IMG/VR virus record: IMGVR_UViG_3300032296_003213
Span: 1-30,169 of that record
Length of the DNA: 30,169 nt
Direction: 5' to 3' (one strand)
Origin: a virus
In this document: one piece after another, positions 1 through 5,746 of the stretch
How the letters are laid out: every line of letters begins with the position of its first letter
Position numbering within the stretch: position 1 is the first letter of the stretch
Translations under genes and position numbers: made by a program
Notes under the pieces: model-generated
Databases searched by the model: none
What the model was told of the DNA's origin: nothing
What the model saw: the letters and a program-made list of their open reading frames with translations, nothing else

Positions 1-42
1 GTGGACCAAGGTCCAGCCGTCTCGCTCAATTAATTGTTTCAT
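1..42 (-). CDS. Partial small phage protein, N-terminus only
   Basis: Only the first 14 codons are inside the window (MKQLIERDGWTLVH); the gene runs off the left edge. The ATG at 40-42 lies 2 nt beyond the stop of the preceding gene (TGACCATG) and is preceded by a GAGGAGG Shine-Dalgarno sequence, so it is translationally coupled as the last visible gene of the leftward operon. Function cannot be judged from 14 residues. Confidence 0.6.
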   Translation of the reverse strand, partial: MKQLIERDGWTLVH

Positions 43-44
43 GG

Positions 45-275
45 TCAGGCCTCCTCGACTTCCGGAGGAAGAACCTCCGCATACGGGTTACCCGCGAACA
101 GGCGGGCCAGAGGGACCATGGCAACATTGTCCCCCTCTTCCTCTTGGACCGCGCAAATCACGGCGACATATTCGCCGGTCACTGCATCGGTGCATTCAAG
201 CAGGGCAACATCCTTGTTCTTGAAGGCGCGTTTTATCGTCTCGAAATTCGAGACGTCTCCGGGCTTGAGGGCCAT
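45..275 (-). CDS. Small hypothetical phage protein (76 aa)
   Basis: I do not recognise a function. The ORF is open for 19 more codons upstream, but the ATG at 273-275 is chosen because it follows AAGAAAGGATAGAGAT, the same leader seen before several other genes of this operon. The product (MALKPGDVSNFETIKRAF...) is soluble and acidic at the C-terminus (PPEVEEA), with no membrane segment or Cys motif. It includes a segment reading VALLECTDAVTGEYVAVIC, which could be a small beta-barrel. It sits between a GC-rich hairpin region and a coupled downstream gene. Confidence 0.8.
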   Translation of the reverse strand: MALKPGDVSNFETIKRAFKNKDVALLECTDAVTGEYVAVICAVQEEEGDNVAMVPLARLFAGNPYAEVLPPEVEEA

Positions 276-320
276 ATCTCTATCCTTTCTTAATCCGGGG
301 CACCGCGCCCCGGTCCGGGA

Positions 321-346
321 ATTATACACCAAAATTCGTGCGTCAA
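321..346 (-). promoter_or_regulatory. Possible promoter for the leftmost genes
   Basis: Read leftward there is TTGACG (341-346) and a perfect TATAAT (321-326). The 14-nt spacer is short for sigma70, so this is uncertain. It lies 46 nt upstream of the ATG at 275, just after a strong hairpin, as expected if a terminator and promoter separate the last two genes from the DUF932 gene. A CCTAGGGGAAACC motif directly abuts the -35. Confidence 0.4.
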
Positions 347-351
347 CCTAG

Positions 352-389
352 GGGAAACCCGGTCCGGCTGCCGCCGGACCGGGTTTCCC
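352..389. other. Perfect 17-bp stem-loop
   Basis: GGGAAACCCGGTCCGGC (352-368) and its exact reverse complement (373-389) are separated by a 4-nt TGCC loop. No T-run follows on either strand, so it is not a textbook intrinsic terminator. It may still end transcription of the upstream DUF932 gene, protect a transcript end, or serve as a binding or replication site. Confidence 0.8.
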
Positions 390-396
390 GGGCCAC

Positions 397-422
397 GGTC
401 CGGGGCCCAAGGACCCCGGACC
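397..422. other. Second GC-rich stem-loop
   Basis: GGTCCGGGG (397-405) pairs exactly with CCCCGGACC (414-422) around an 8-nt loop. It directly follows the 17-bp hairpin in the 290-bp noncoding stretch 276-565 and shares the GGTCCGG core with it, so the two may be related or compete for pairing. Confidence 0.65.
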
Positions 423-495
423 ACGCGCCAAGCGCCACGTTTTACGGGGCGAGCGGCAGGGACCGGGGGCCAAGTTTCCCCCTGCAAATCTAACC

Positions 496-559
496 GGGCC
501 AGTTTTCCATTTTCCGGGGATTTACAGAGGGAAAACCAGGGCCAGTTTTCCATTTTCCG
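496..559. repeat. 21-bp direct repeat, period 43
   Basis: GGGCCAGTTTTCCATTTTCC plus a final G occurs identically at 496-516 and 539-559. Between the copies lies GGGAAAACC, giving local inverted symmetry with GTTTTCC. The pair sits just beyond the 3' end of the DUF932 gene in noncoding DNA. It could be a protein-binding iteron, an operator pair or a recombination remnant. Confidence 0.75.
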
Positions 560-565
560 CAAAAG

Positions 566-1525
566 TTAAGCGGCGAGCAGTTCCATAGCCCGATTTTTCA
601 GGGCTGCACCAGTGCCGAACCATGCCGATTCAAGGCGGGTCGACCCTTGGCGGCCGCGCTCATGGTCGACCATCTCGGTCACTGCGTTAAGCATTCCCCA
701 GCGGGTACCCGTGACTCCGGGAATTTCGGACCCAATAGCCGAGCCCTTGAACAAATCCATGATGCGGCGGTATCCCTTGGTCTCAGGGATATCGAGTCGG
801 CCGGTATGGTAGGGCTCAAGCAGGGCCTTTATAAATTCGTCCGCCTCGGGCTCCGACATGGGGCGGCCGGCGAGGGCTCGGGACTCAATCAAAAATCGCT
901 CCCAGTTATCCGCCACAATGCCCAGCTCGAGCCGGACCCGGTCCGCATCGAATCGCTCAGAGTGCAGGACCCGGACCTCCCCGGTAGTCTCGCCGGCCAG
1001 GGCCCGGACGATGGTGTTATTGCACACTACCCGTACGGCCGTGAATTTCGCGACCGTGGCCATGGTCCCATCGTATGACGTCCCGAGCAGGATATAAGGC
1101 TTGACGATATCGCCGCCCAGAACCTCAGCGCCGGGGTTGACCCGTGCCAGCGCCCAAACCCGGCGGCCGTGACTCAGGGCCCCGGCGGTTTCCAGTTCAA
1201 ACCCGCCGATGTCCGCAAGCTTGCCGAAAAACCCCATAACCTCGGCCGGCTGCACGGTCCGGTAGCTGTCCGAAACCACGGACAAGGCCGCCCCGGTATC
1301 GCTGCGGTGCAGCACTTTGCGCCCCTTGAAAATCTCGGGCTCGGTGGCCGCCTCGGTCCGATACAGAACCGGGGATTCGAGCACGGTATAGGCTAACCCG
1401 GCCTGCCGGGTCCATTCCTCGATTGTGGCCCCGGGCTGCAGCTGGTGGCCGAGGCCGTGCCATGGGGTTTGGCCGAGATATGCCATAGCAGCGCGGCCGG
1501 TGGTGGTGTCGATCATGTGAGCCAT
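566..1525 (-). CDS. DUF932 phage/plasmid-like protein
   Basis: This 319-aa protein matches the DUF932 family (TIGR03299, phage/plasmid-like protein), whose usual length is about 300 aa. Visible family signatures are the N-terminal TPWHGLGHQLQPGATIEEW (about residues 20-38), VLHRSDTGAALSVVSDSYRTV near 91-111, and the core YILLGTSYDGTMATVAKF followed by VRVVCNNT near 165-190. The molecular role of DUF932 is not established; members are common in phages and plasmids. The start follows the TCAAGAAAGGATAGAAAA leader. A noncoding, AT-rich gap separates it from the preceding gene, and structured noncoding DNA lies downstream. Confidence 0.92.
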   Translation of the reverse strand: MAHMIDTTTGRAAMAYLGQTPWHGLGHQLQPGATIEEWTRQAGLAYTVLESPVLYRTEAATEPEIFKGRKVLHRSDTGAALSVVSDSYRTVQPAEVMGFFGKLADIGGFELETAGALSHGRRVWALARVNPGAEVLGGDIVKPYILLGTSYDGTMATVAKFTAVRVVCNNTIVRALAGETTGEVRVLHSERFDADRVRLELGIVADNWERFLIESRALAGRPMSEPEADEFIKALLEPYHTGRLDIPETKGYRRIMDLFKGSAIGSEIPGVTGTRWGMLNAVTEMVDHERGRQGSTRLESAWFGTGAALKNRAMELLAA

Positions 1526-1606
1526 TTTTCTATCCTTTCTTGAGGGTGTCCCGCTGCACCGTGCGGCGGGACTGAGTGAATTCTAAGCCTAAATCAGGCC
1601 CGGTCT

Positions 1607-1661
1607 AATTGATTTTTTCAATTGCAAATCTAATCCCAATTGCCGAATTTATCGATTAGAT
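1607..1661. promoter_or_regulatory. AT-rich inverted-repeat cluster upstream of the DUF932 gene
   Basis: Two perfect inverted repeats are visible: AATTGA/TCAATT at 1607-1612 and 1618-1623 (5-nt loop), and ATCTAATC/GATTAGAT at 1628-1635 and 1654-1661. CAATTGC also occurs twice. The right-hand repeat overlaps the end of the 23-aa membrane gene. This fits an operator or transcript-end structure. A weak leftward promoter (TTAGAC, 17 nt, TAGAAT) can be drawn just downstream. Confidence 0.4.
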
Positions 1662-1701
1662 ACCATGCCACCAGGAACAGCAGCAGGACGATTACGAACA
1701 T
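1630..1701 (-). CDS. 23-aa single-pass membrane microprotein
   Basis: The ORF encodes MFVIVLLLFLVAWYLID followed by KFGNWD: an uninterrupted hydrophobic helix (residues 2-16) with a short charged tail. Its ATG overlaps the stop of the upstream gene as TAATG. A strong Shine-Dalgarno sequence (GGGAGG, 8 nt before the ATG) is embedded in the upstream coding sequence. Coupling, ribosome site and helix together make it more convincing than its length suggests. It would insert in the host inner membrane. Function is unknown; small phage membrane proteins include holin-like, superinfection-exclusion and regulatory peptides. Confidence 0.65.
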   Translation of the reverse strand: MFVIVLLLFLVAWYLIDKFGNWD

Positions 1702-2396
1702 TAAACCGCCCTCCCGATATCGCCGGCCACATGGTGGCGCAGCAGGGACCCCGGGGGCAGGGACCGGGCGAAAGCCCGCAGCGATTGCGCATCATCGGCC
1801 GGGGCCTGCTTTTTAATCCCGTGCCACTGTATAGCTGTACGGCCGCTCGCCGCATAGCATCCGCCGCCAGCATCGGACCCGACTTTTTTAGCCCCGCTGC
1901 CGTGCGCAACAAAAACGACCACATCGGACCGTTCAGGCCTTGCGCACAGTGGGCGGCCGTTCCCGCACTGGGCACAAGTAAAAGCCTCGGACAGTTCAGC
2001 GGGGCAGCGATAAAACCGGACCCCGTCAACGATAGCCGGCCAATTGTCGGCAGTGTGCTTAGGGGCAGCGTACACGGCAGGACGGCCGGCTTTTACCGCC
2101 GCCACAGCATCCGCCACGGTATCGCAGGACGCATTAATTACAGTCTGGCCTTTCTTGGCCTTCGGAATAGCAGCGGCCGGAAAATGCGAATAAGTCCAGG
2201 CCAGCCCCTGCCGGGGGACGGACTCGAGCAAGGCCTGTAGATACCCTTCGTCGATCAGGGTTGCGCCCTGCTCACTCTGGGGATGCAGCTTGCACGTTTT
2301 CGGGCACGTTTTATACGTTTCGTGCTCGCCGCTGCGATACGTGACAGCAATCGGGCCGGTTTTACTGTTACCGGACACAGGAACGGTTTTAAGCAT
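1701..2396 (-). CDS. Cys-rich conserved phage protein (DUF7227-like, tentative)
   Basis: This 231-aa protein begins MLKTVPVSGNSKTGPIAVTY, followed near residue 31 by CPKTCKLHP. A second cysteine cluster near 132-151 reads CPAELSEAFTCAQCGNG and continues PLCAR; it is followed by VVVFVAHGSGAKKVG. The spaced cysteines suggest a metal site. The pattern recalls phage proteins of the Gp88/DUF7227 type; this assignment is from memory and tentative. Between the clusters lies INASCDTVADAVAAVKAG, helix-like. The start follows the CCTAAGAAAGGATAGAGTC leader. The gene is 27 nt downstream of the preceding one and coupled by TAATG to the membrane microprotein. Enzymatic function is unknown. Confidence 0.8.
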   Translation of the reverse strand: MLKTVPVSGNSKTGPIAVTYRSGEHETYKTCPKTCKLHPQSEQGATLIDEGYLQALLESVPRQGLAWTYSHFPAAAIPKAKKGQTVINASCDTVADAVAAVKAGRPAVYAAPKHTADNWPAIVDGVRFYRCPAELSEAFTCAQCGNGRPLCARPERSDVVVFVAHGSGAKKVGSDAGGGCYAASGRTAIQWHGIKKQAPADDAQSLRAFARSLPPGSLLRHHVAGDIGRAV

Positions 2397-2423
2397 GACT
2401 CTATCCTTTCTTAGGTTGCAGCA

Positions 2424-2627
2424 CTATGCCGCCGTGACAGTATAGCCCAAAGCCTTGCGGATGTATTCGATCCTCTCCGCCGCCTTCGTGGTGACAATGG
2501 GCTCCACAATAAAAATTCCCAGGAACGAATCCCGCCCCCACTGCATCGCGTCTCGCTTTCGCTTGAAAATTCGGGAGGGCTGCTGCGGGTTCGTGTGGAC
2601 CCAGTAAATGAATCGCTGGCGCGTCAT
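2424..2627 (-). CDS. Small basic hypothetical protein (67 aa)
   Basis: Not recognised. The N-terminal half is basic and aromatic (MTRQRFIYWVHTNPQQPSR, then KRKRDAMQWGRDSF), followed by a short strand (GIFIVEPIV) and a helix (AAERIEYIRKALGY). The layout could suit a small nucleic-acid-binding protein. The start has the CCAAGAAAGGATAGAGTC leader directly before the ATG. It is the first gene after the promoter at 2667-2694. Confidence 0.75.
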   Translation of the reverse strand: MTRQRFIYWVHTNPQQPSRIFKRKRDAMQWGRDSFLGIFIVEPIVTTKAAERIEYIRKALGYTVTAA

Positions 2628-2666
2628 GACTCTATCCTTTCTTGGTTTGCCGATATGGCGGACGCC

Positions 2667-2694
2667 AGTTTACACTGAGCGTACATTTTGTGAA
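2667..2694 (-). promoter_or_regulatory. Predicted sigma70-like promoter
   Basis: Leftward TTCACA (2689-2694), 16-nt spacer, TAAACT (2667-2672). The architecture matches the promoters at 8510 and 16428. It would drive the genes at 2627 and below, 40 nt upstream of the ATG. A GGTTTTCCCCTA motif abuts the -35. Confidence 0.6.
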
Positions 2695-2706
2695 TAGGGG
2701 AAAACC

Positions 2707-3120
2707 CTAGCTGGCCTCACTCATGGCCTGCACCAGTTCCGGCCACGGCATGCCCCGACTCGGCCAATCGAACAGGGGCGGAAGCTTCAAGCCGTGCTCA
2801 GCAAGGGCAACCGCATCGCGCCCATGGTAGAGGTAGATTCGGGGCGGCCGCAGCAGCGTTCCTTTGTAAAAAACCAGGACAAAGCAGGGACGACCCTTCA
2901 AAGCATGCCGGGTCAAAAAGGCAATCTGATGCGGCCTCAGCGATACTTGAAGCCCCCGGGCGACTACTTTAAGTTCGACCGAGACAAAGCGCGGACCGAC
3001 TCCCATCAGGCAATCGGAGACCCCGAGGTTTACCCGGTTTTCGATTCGCTCGATATCCACGCCCAGGGGCAGCAGCCCCTCTCGGACCCGGGTTGCAAAA
3101 GCAGCTTCAGGGGCTGTCAT
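2707..3120 (-). CDS. PD-(D/E)XK nuclease, VRR-NUC/resolvase-like
   Basis: Reading from the ATG at 3118-3120, this 137-aa protein shows the fold's signature: E28 in the first helix, G33 and D36 in NLGVSDCLM, the ExK pair E49/K51 in VSVELKVV, and Q65 in RPHQIAFL. This is the order of VRR-NUC and Holliday-resolvase-type endonucleases. Mg-dependent cleavage of branched or flapped DNA is the likely role; the exact substrate is not evident. The ORF is open 33 codons further upstream, but this ATG is preferred: it overlaps the terminase stop by 14 nt and has AAAGG and GGAAG upstream. Its position after the small terminase gene suggests help in clearing branched DNA before packaging. Confidence 0.82.
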   Translation of the reverse strand: MTAPEAAFATRVREGLLPLGVDIERIENRVNLGVSDCLMGVGPRFVSVELKVVARGLQVSLRPHQIAFLTRHALKGRPCFVLVFYKGTLLRPPRIYLYHGRDAVALAEHGLKLPPLFDWPSRGMPWPELVQAMSEAS

Positions 3121-3784
3121 CTTCCGGGCCTTTCGAATTGTCCCGCTCAAAAATGTCGGGGGGAGGTTCTGCCACTGGAGAGACAAAAGCCGGGTCCCGA
3201 TCTCGTTCTGCACTTTCAATCACTGCTCCCGTGCTGGCGTCGATCAGGGCGGACGGTGGCGGGCCGCCGTACAGCTTGCGCAGTTCGTCCAGCTTTCGCT
3301 GCACTTCCTCTTTCGACATGGAGTCAATCGTACCGTGCCTGATTTCCTTGCGGTCGACATAGATTGTCCCCAGGGCCTGCCCTCGGCGGTATTCTGCCTG
3401 CACGGCCGCTGCATAAGCTCCGGCCTCAAGCGCCTTGTCTCGGATCAGCTGCAAGTCTCGCATGTGCCGCTCATACGAGGTGTTGTACTTCGAGTTCAGC
3501 TGGGCCCGGTACTCCTGAATGGCAGCGACCACATGCGGGTACTCTTCTGGGTTCGTCAGCTTCCAGGCCATGACAGAGGCGGACTTTTCGTTGTACCCCG
3601 CCCGGATGGCGGCCTCCTTCATGGTGATGCGGCCGTCCCCGCTCACCAGTTCGGTTACAAACTTCCACTGCTTGGAGTTCATGGTCCGCCGCTGCTTGCG
3701 CAACGGGGCCACTTCCCGGGACATCCGGGTGCGGGCCTTGTCCGGCGTTACCGGGGCAACATTCCAGACATCCTTCTTGGGCAT
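3107..3784 (-). CDS. Terminase small subunit
   Basis: The 225-aa protein has an N-terminal DNA-binding region (about residues 36-80: SKQWKFVTELVSGDG, then ITMKEAAIRAGYNEKSAS), a helix-turn-helix layout typical of small terminase subunits. A long helical segment follows (90-190), for oligomerisation. The tail is acidic and disordered, rich in D, E and P. The family recognises phage DNA and feeds it to the large subunit at the portal. The ATG at 3782-3784 is chosen because it overlaps the preceding stop as TGATG; an upstream in-frame ATG at 3799 lies inside the previous gene. No large terminase gene adjoins it, which is unusual. Confidence 0.78.
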   Translation of the reverse strand: MPKKDVWNVAPVTPDKARTRMSREVAPLRKQRRTMNSKQWKFVTELVSGDGRITMKEAAIRAGYNEKSASVMAWKLTNPEEYPHVVAAIQEYRAQLNSKYNTSYERHMRDLQLIRDKALEAGAYAAAVQAEYRRGQALGTIYVDRKEIRHGTIDSMSKEEVQRKLDELRKLYGGPPPSALIDASTGAVIESAERDRDPAFVSPVAEPPPDIFERDNSKGPEDDSP

Positions 3785-3999
3785 CAGGCCTTCCTCCACA
3801 GCCGCCAGCCGCCTTCGACCTTGCGCAGGACAAAAGACCAGCCGGGCTGGTGGACCTTCACAAACCGGATCGAGGCCACCCGTGCAGAGTTGGCCTGCTC
3901 CTTGGATGTGAATCGAATGCTGTCCCCCGGCTGCATGTCAGCGAACGGATACTTGGTTCTGGCCACGGGCAACTCGATCCCTTGTTCAATTCGTAACAC
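3784..3999 (-). CDS. Small phage protein, paralogue of the 5743-5940 product
   Basis: This 71-aa protein starts with GTG at 3997-3999 behind a GGAGGATAGCT ribosome site. It shares a pattern with the plus-strand product at 5743-5940: IE.G..LP near the N-terminus, YPF..M..GDS in the centre, a conserved R.A..R.VK helix, and F..RK..GG..WR at the end. Both look like one compact small-domain family often found in phages, possibly DUF7303 (tentative). Function is unknown; the basic C-terminus could bind nucleic acid. It is the first gene of the leftward operon, directly after the divergent control region. Confidence 0.8.
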   Translation of the reverse strand: MLRIEQGIELPVARTKYPFADMQPGDSIRFTSKEQANSARVASIRFVKVHQPGWSFVLRKVEGGWRLWRKA

Positions 4000-4025
4000 A
4001 GCTATCCTCCGAAAAACTGCTGCGC

Positions 4026-4054
4026 AGTGTAAACGTCCTCCAAGGCGAAGTCAA
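4026..4054 (-). promoter_or_regulatory. Predicted leftward promoter
   Basis: TTGACT (4049-4054), 17-nt spacer and TACACT (4026-4031) read leftward, 27 nt upstream of the GTG start at 3999. TACACT recurs as the -10 of the promoters at 8510 and 16428. Confidence 0.65.
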
Positions 4055-4068
4055 TTCGAGAGGTTTCC

Positions 4069-4277
4069 TATAGGACTTTTAGGGGGTAACAACGATTTTA
4101 TTTTTTTTGAAAGTGTCGCGCGGAGCCCCCCTGAAATATTCCACTGAATCTCCCTCCGTAATGCTCCGAAAGGTCCTACAAGCCGCATAAACACTGCATT
4201 CTTACGCCATTACGTCTATTACGCCCAAATCCACAAAAAAAATTTCAAAAACACACTCGACCCCTAAAAGTTCTATA
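4069..4277. repeat. Inverted pair of 17-nt elements facing outward
   Basis: TATAGGACTTTTAGGGG (4069-4085) matches, at 16 of 17 positions, the reverse complement of 4261-4277. Read outward on each strand both give CCCCTAAAAGTYCTATA. Each is preceded on its own strand by an A-rich tract. The left copy sits 14 nt upstream of the -35 of the leftward promoter. This fits twin binding sites for one regulator in the divergent region. Confidence 0.7.
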
Positions 4278-4373
4278 TATATCTCCAAAAAGTCATAAGG
4301 CCCCGGTCCTTGATCCTTGATCCGTTATATAGCCCCCTCCCACCTAGGGAAACCACCTATGTTTTTCTTCACT

Positions 4374-4403
4374 TTGCTTAATCCAACTACATCCATGTAA
4401 GAT
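4374..4403 (+). promoter_or_regulatory. Weak candidate rightward promoter
   Basis: TTGCTT (4374-4379), 18 nt and TAAGAT (4398-4403) precede the first rightward gene by 48 nt. The match is modest; it is listed because a promoter is needed here and no better one is visible. Confidence 0.3.
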
Positions 4404-4451
4404 AGACTACCTCTCCTACTTCATTCATCAACGCAGAAAGGATAGCTACAC

Positions 4452-4697
4452 ATGAGTGACAAGTCATTTCAAATTCCAGACCCCATCATTGACGATGCCA
4501 AGCGTCTCATTGACCTCTGCTCTCGCGAGTTTGAGCAGCCCACTGAGGCCTTGTTCGCTGCGATCTTGGTCGTGGCGGTGATTGCTAAGGGTGCTGGCAT
4601 GCCTTTGCAGACCCTGCTCGAGGGCGTGGCTTCTGCCTATTCGGACCTTGATCCGATGATCTTGGACGTAGGAGCAAAGCCCCGTGGAACCCACTAA
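4452..4697 (+). CDS. Small helical hypothetical protein (81 aa)
   Basis: Not recognised. The product is mainly helical and acidic: a first amphipathic helix around PDPIIDDAKRLIDLCSREF, then a hydrophobic stretch (ALFAAILVVAVIAKGAG) that could be a core helix or weakly membrane-active, then MPLQTLLEGVASAYSDL. The start has AGAAAGGATAGCTACAC directly upstream, the same leader type as in the leftward operon. It is the first gene of the rightward cluster. Confidence 0.75.
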   Translation: MSDKSFQIPDPIIDDAKRLIDLCSREFEQPTEALFAAILVVAVIAKGAGMPLQTLLEGVASAYSDLDPMILDVGAKPRGTH

Positions 4698-4727
4698 GCC
4701 CCTCAAACAATTTTTCTGGAGCATGCT

Positions 4728-5003
4728 ATGACTGTGCCAAAAAGTAAAGTTCCGTACCATCCGAGTTATCCATCGATAGAGTACGAGTGTGATCTGCTCG
4801 GTGTGACGTTGACCTGCTTTTTTGAATACGAGGCCCCGAGCCGTGGTCTTCGGGAGGCGGGCCTACAGATCGAGCCTGACTACCCGGCCACATACACGCT
4901 GGTCCATGCTTACACGCCCGAGGGGCTTGATATCTCTCCGGTGATGAAGATGGACATGATTGAAGAGTTGGAAGAGCAAGCTTACCTGAGGTGGGAGGAA
5001 TGA
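4728..5003 (+). CDS. Hypothetical phage protein (91 aa)
   Basis: Not recognised. It contains a predicted strand region (YECDLLGVTLTCFFEYE), then PDYPATYTLVHAYTPEGLDI and an acidic C-terminal helix (MDMIEELEEQAYLRWEE). No signal peptide or catalytic motif is evident. The start is preceded by CTGGAGC. Its stop overlaps the start region of the next gene (AATGATGG). Confidence 0.75.
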   Translation: MTVPKSKVPYHPSYPSIEYECDLLGVTLTCFFEYEAPSRGLREAGLQIEPDYPATYTLVHAYTPEGLDISPVMKMDMIEELEEQAYLRWEE

Positions 5004-5233
5004 TGGAAGACCCGACAAAAAAGAAAAATGACCAAGCTGCTGTGTTGAGCAGGAAGGCCGTGGAGTTGTTCTTTGGAGATGGGGTGGACAAGAAGGTTGC
5101 TGCGGTGGTTGCAACGCGCCTTGCGGCCGGTTGCTGCCGTGCAGCGCAGATATCTGCCCACACTTCAACGGACATGTTTTTAACTTTCTACAAAGATGCT
5201 GATGAGCACTGGACAAGGAAATTCAATGACTGA
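5003..5233 (+). CDS. Hypothetical phage protein (76 aa)
   Basis: Not recognised. The product begins MEDPTKKKNDQAAVLSRKAV and has a small-residue-rich central helix (KVAAVVATRLAAGCCRAA). The ATG at 5003 lies 5 nt from GGGAGG; the ATG at 5000 (ATGATG) is too close to it. The end overlaps the next gene by 8 nt. Confidence 0.7.
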   Translation: MEDPTKKKNDQAAVLSRKAVELFFGDGVDKKVAAVVATRLAAGCCRAAQISAHTSTDMFLTFYKDADEHWTRKFND

Positions 5234-5471
5234 TTCAAAGCCTTTTGTGTACACCCCTGAGTCCTCCGACTCGGAGGTGGCGGTGTTGAAGATCACCATG
5301 GAGCAGCGCGGCTGCTTGGTGGAGGTTTGCGTCCCGGAGGTGGCTTTGCCTCCGGTGATGGAAATGAAGGAGTACATGAGGAATACCGGGGCCGACATGT
5401 ACGCCCGCCTGTACCACATGATGCAGCAGTTGGAGCGCCGTGATGGACCCGGACACCAAGTTGGTCCTTGA
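5226..5471 (+). CDS. Hypothetical phage protein (81 aa)
   Basis: Not recognised. It begins MTDSKPFVYTPESSDSEV, then beta-type segments (VAVLKITMEQRGCLVEVCV) and a Met-rich C-terminal helix (MEMKEYMRNTGADMYARLY). The internal ATG at 5226, behind ACAAGGAAATTCA, is chosen because it overlaps the previous stop (ATGACTGA); ten upstream codons are not used. Confidence 0.7.
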   Translation: MTDSKPFVYTPESSDSEVAVLKITMEQRGCLVEVCVPEVALPPVMEMKEYMRNTGADMYARLYHMMQQLERRDGPGHQVGP

Positions 5472-5631
5472 TGCGTGGCGCAAGCTGGTTTTAGAGAACT
5501 ACCGGCTGCGTCTTCAGGTGGCCTTTTTACGAGGGGAGATCAAATTTGACATGGCGCAATATTCGTGGCGAGTCGATGACGGGAGACATAGTGGTTCATG
5601 TAGTTCCGATGGACGACATCCGCCGACATGA
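5443..5631 (+). CDS. Small basic hypothetical protein (62 aa)
   Basis: Not recognised. It begins MDPDTKLVLDAWRKLVLENY and RLRLQVAFLRGEI, a plausible amphipathic helix; the C-terminal third (DGRHSGSCSSDGRHPPT) is low quality and lies in the 56-nt overlap with the next gene. GGAG sits 7 nt before the ATG. Because of the long overlap, the true 3' end or even the gene is less certain than its neighbours. Confidence 0.5.
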   Translation: MDPDTKLVLDAWRKLVLENYRLRLQVAFLRGEIKFDMAQYSWRVDDGRHSGSCSSDGRHPPT

Positions 5632-5746
5632 GTTGACGGCCGAGTGCTGGTGCGAGCCGGAGCTTGATTACGAGCACATGGTTGCTGTTCACAACAGTGC
5701 AGATGGCCGGGAGAAGTTTGAGACCGGAGAAAGGAAAGTATCGTGA
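5576..5746 (+). CDS. Small conserved phage protein (56 aa)
   Basis: The pattern VHVVPMDDIRRHELTAECWC followed by a short acidic stretch and HNSADGREKFE recalls small proteins often seen in phages of Proteobacteria, with a Cys-Trp-Cys centre; their function is not known to me. The ATG at 5576 has only a weak GGCGAG ribosome site. The frame is open upstream to a TTG at 5546, so ten more residues are possible. The stop overlaps the next GTG start (GTGA). Confidence 0.65.
   Translation: MTGDIVVHVVPMDDIRRHELTAECWCEPELDYEHMVAVHNSADGREKFETGERKVS

Larger units (their letters stand above)
4000..4451. other. Divergent AT-rich control region, possible origin
   Basis: No convincing gene lies in these 452 bp. 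The stretch is far more AT-rich than its surroundings, with runs such as TTTTATTTTTTTTGAAAG (4098-4115) and AAAAAAAATTTCAAAA (4233-4250). It contains a tandem CTTGATC (4309-4322), an inverted pair of 17-nt elements, a leftward promoter and a weak rightward one. It separates the leftward terminase operon from the rightward small-gene cluster. A role as regulatory hub or replication origin is inferred from composition and position only. Confidence 0.6.

Noticed and set aside
290-562. 90-aa minus-strand ORF
   Set aside because: It crosses both strong hairpins, the direct repeat and a promoter-like site, is Pro/Arg/Gly-rich as expected of GC-rich noncoding DNA, and has no family resemblance.
4051-4188. 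45-aa minus-strand ORF in the divergent region
   Set aside because: No ribosome site before its ATG, and it covers the paired regulatory element; the protein-like look (SGGLRATLSKKIKSLLPPKS) is intriguing but unsupported without conservation.
4361-4402. 13-aa leader-like ORF (MFFFTLLNPTTSM)
   Set aside because: Lacks a ribosome site and any attenuator structure nearby.
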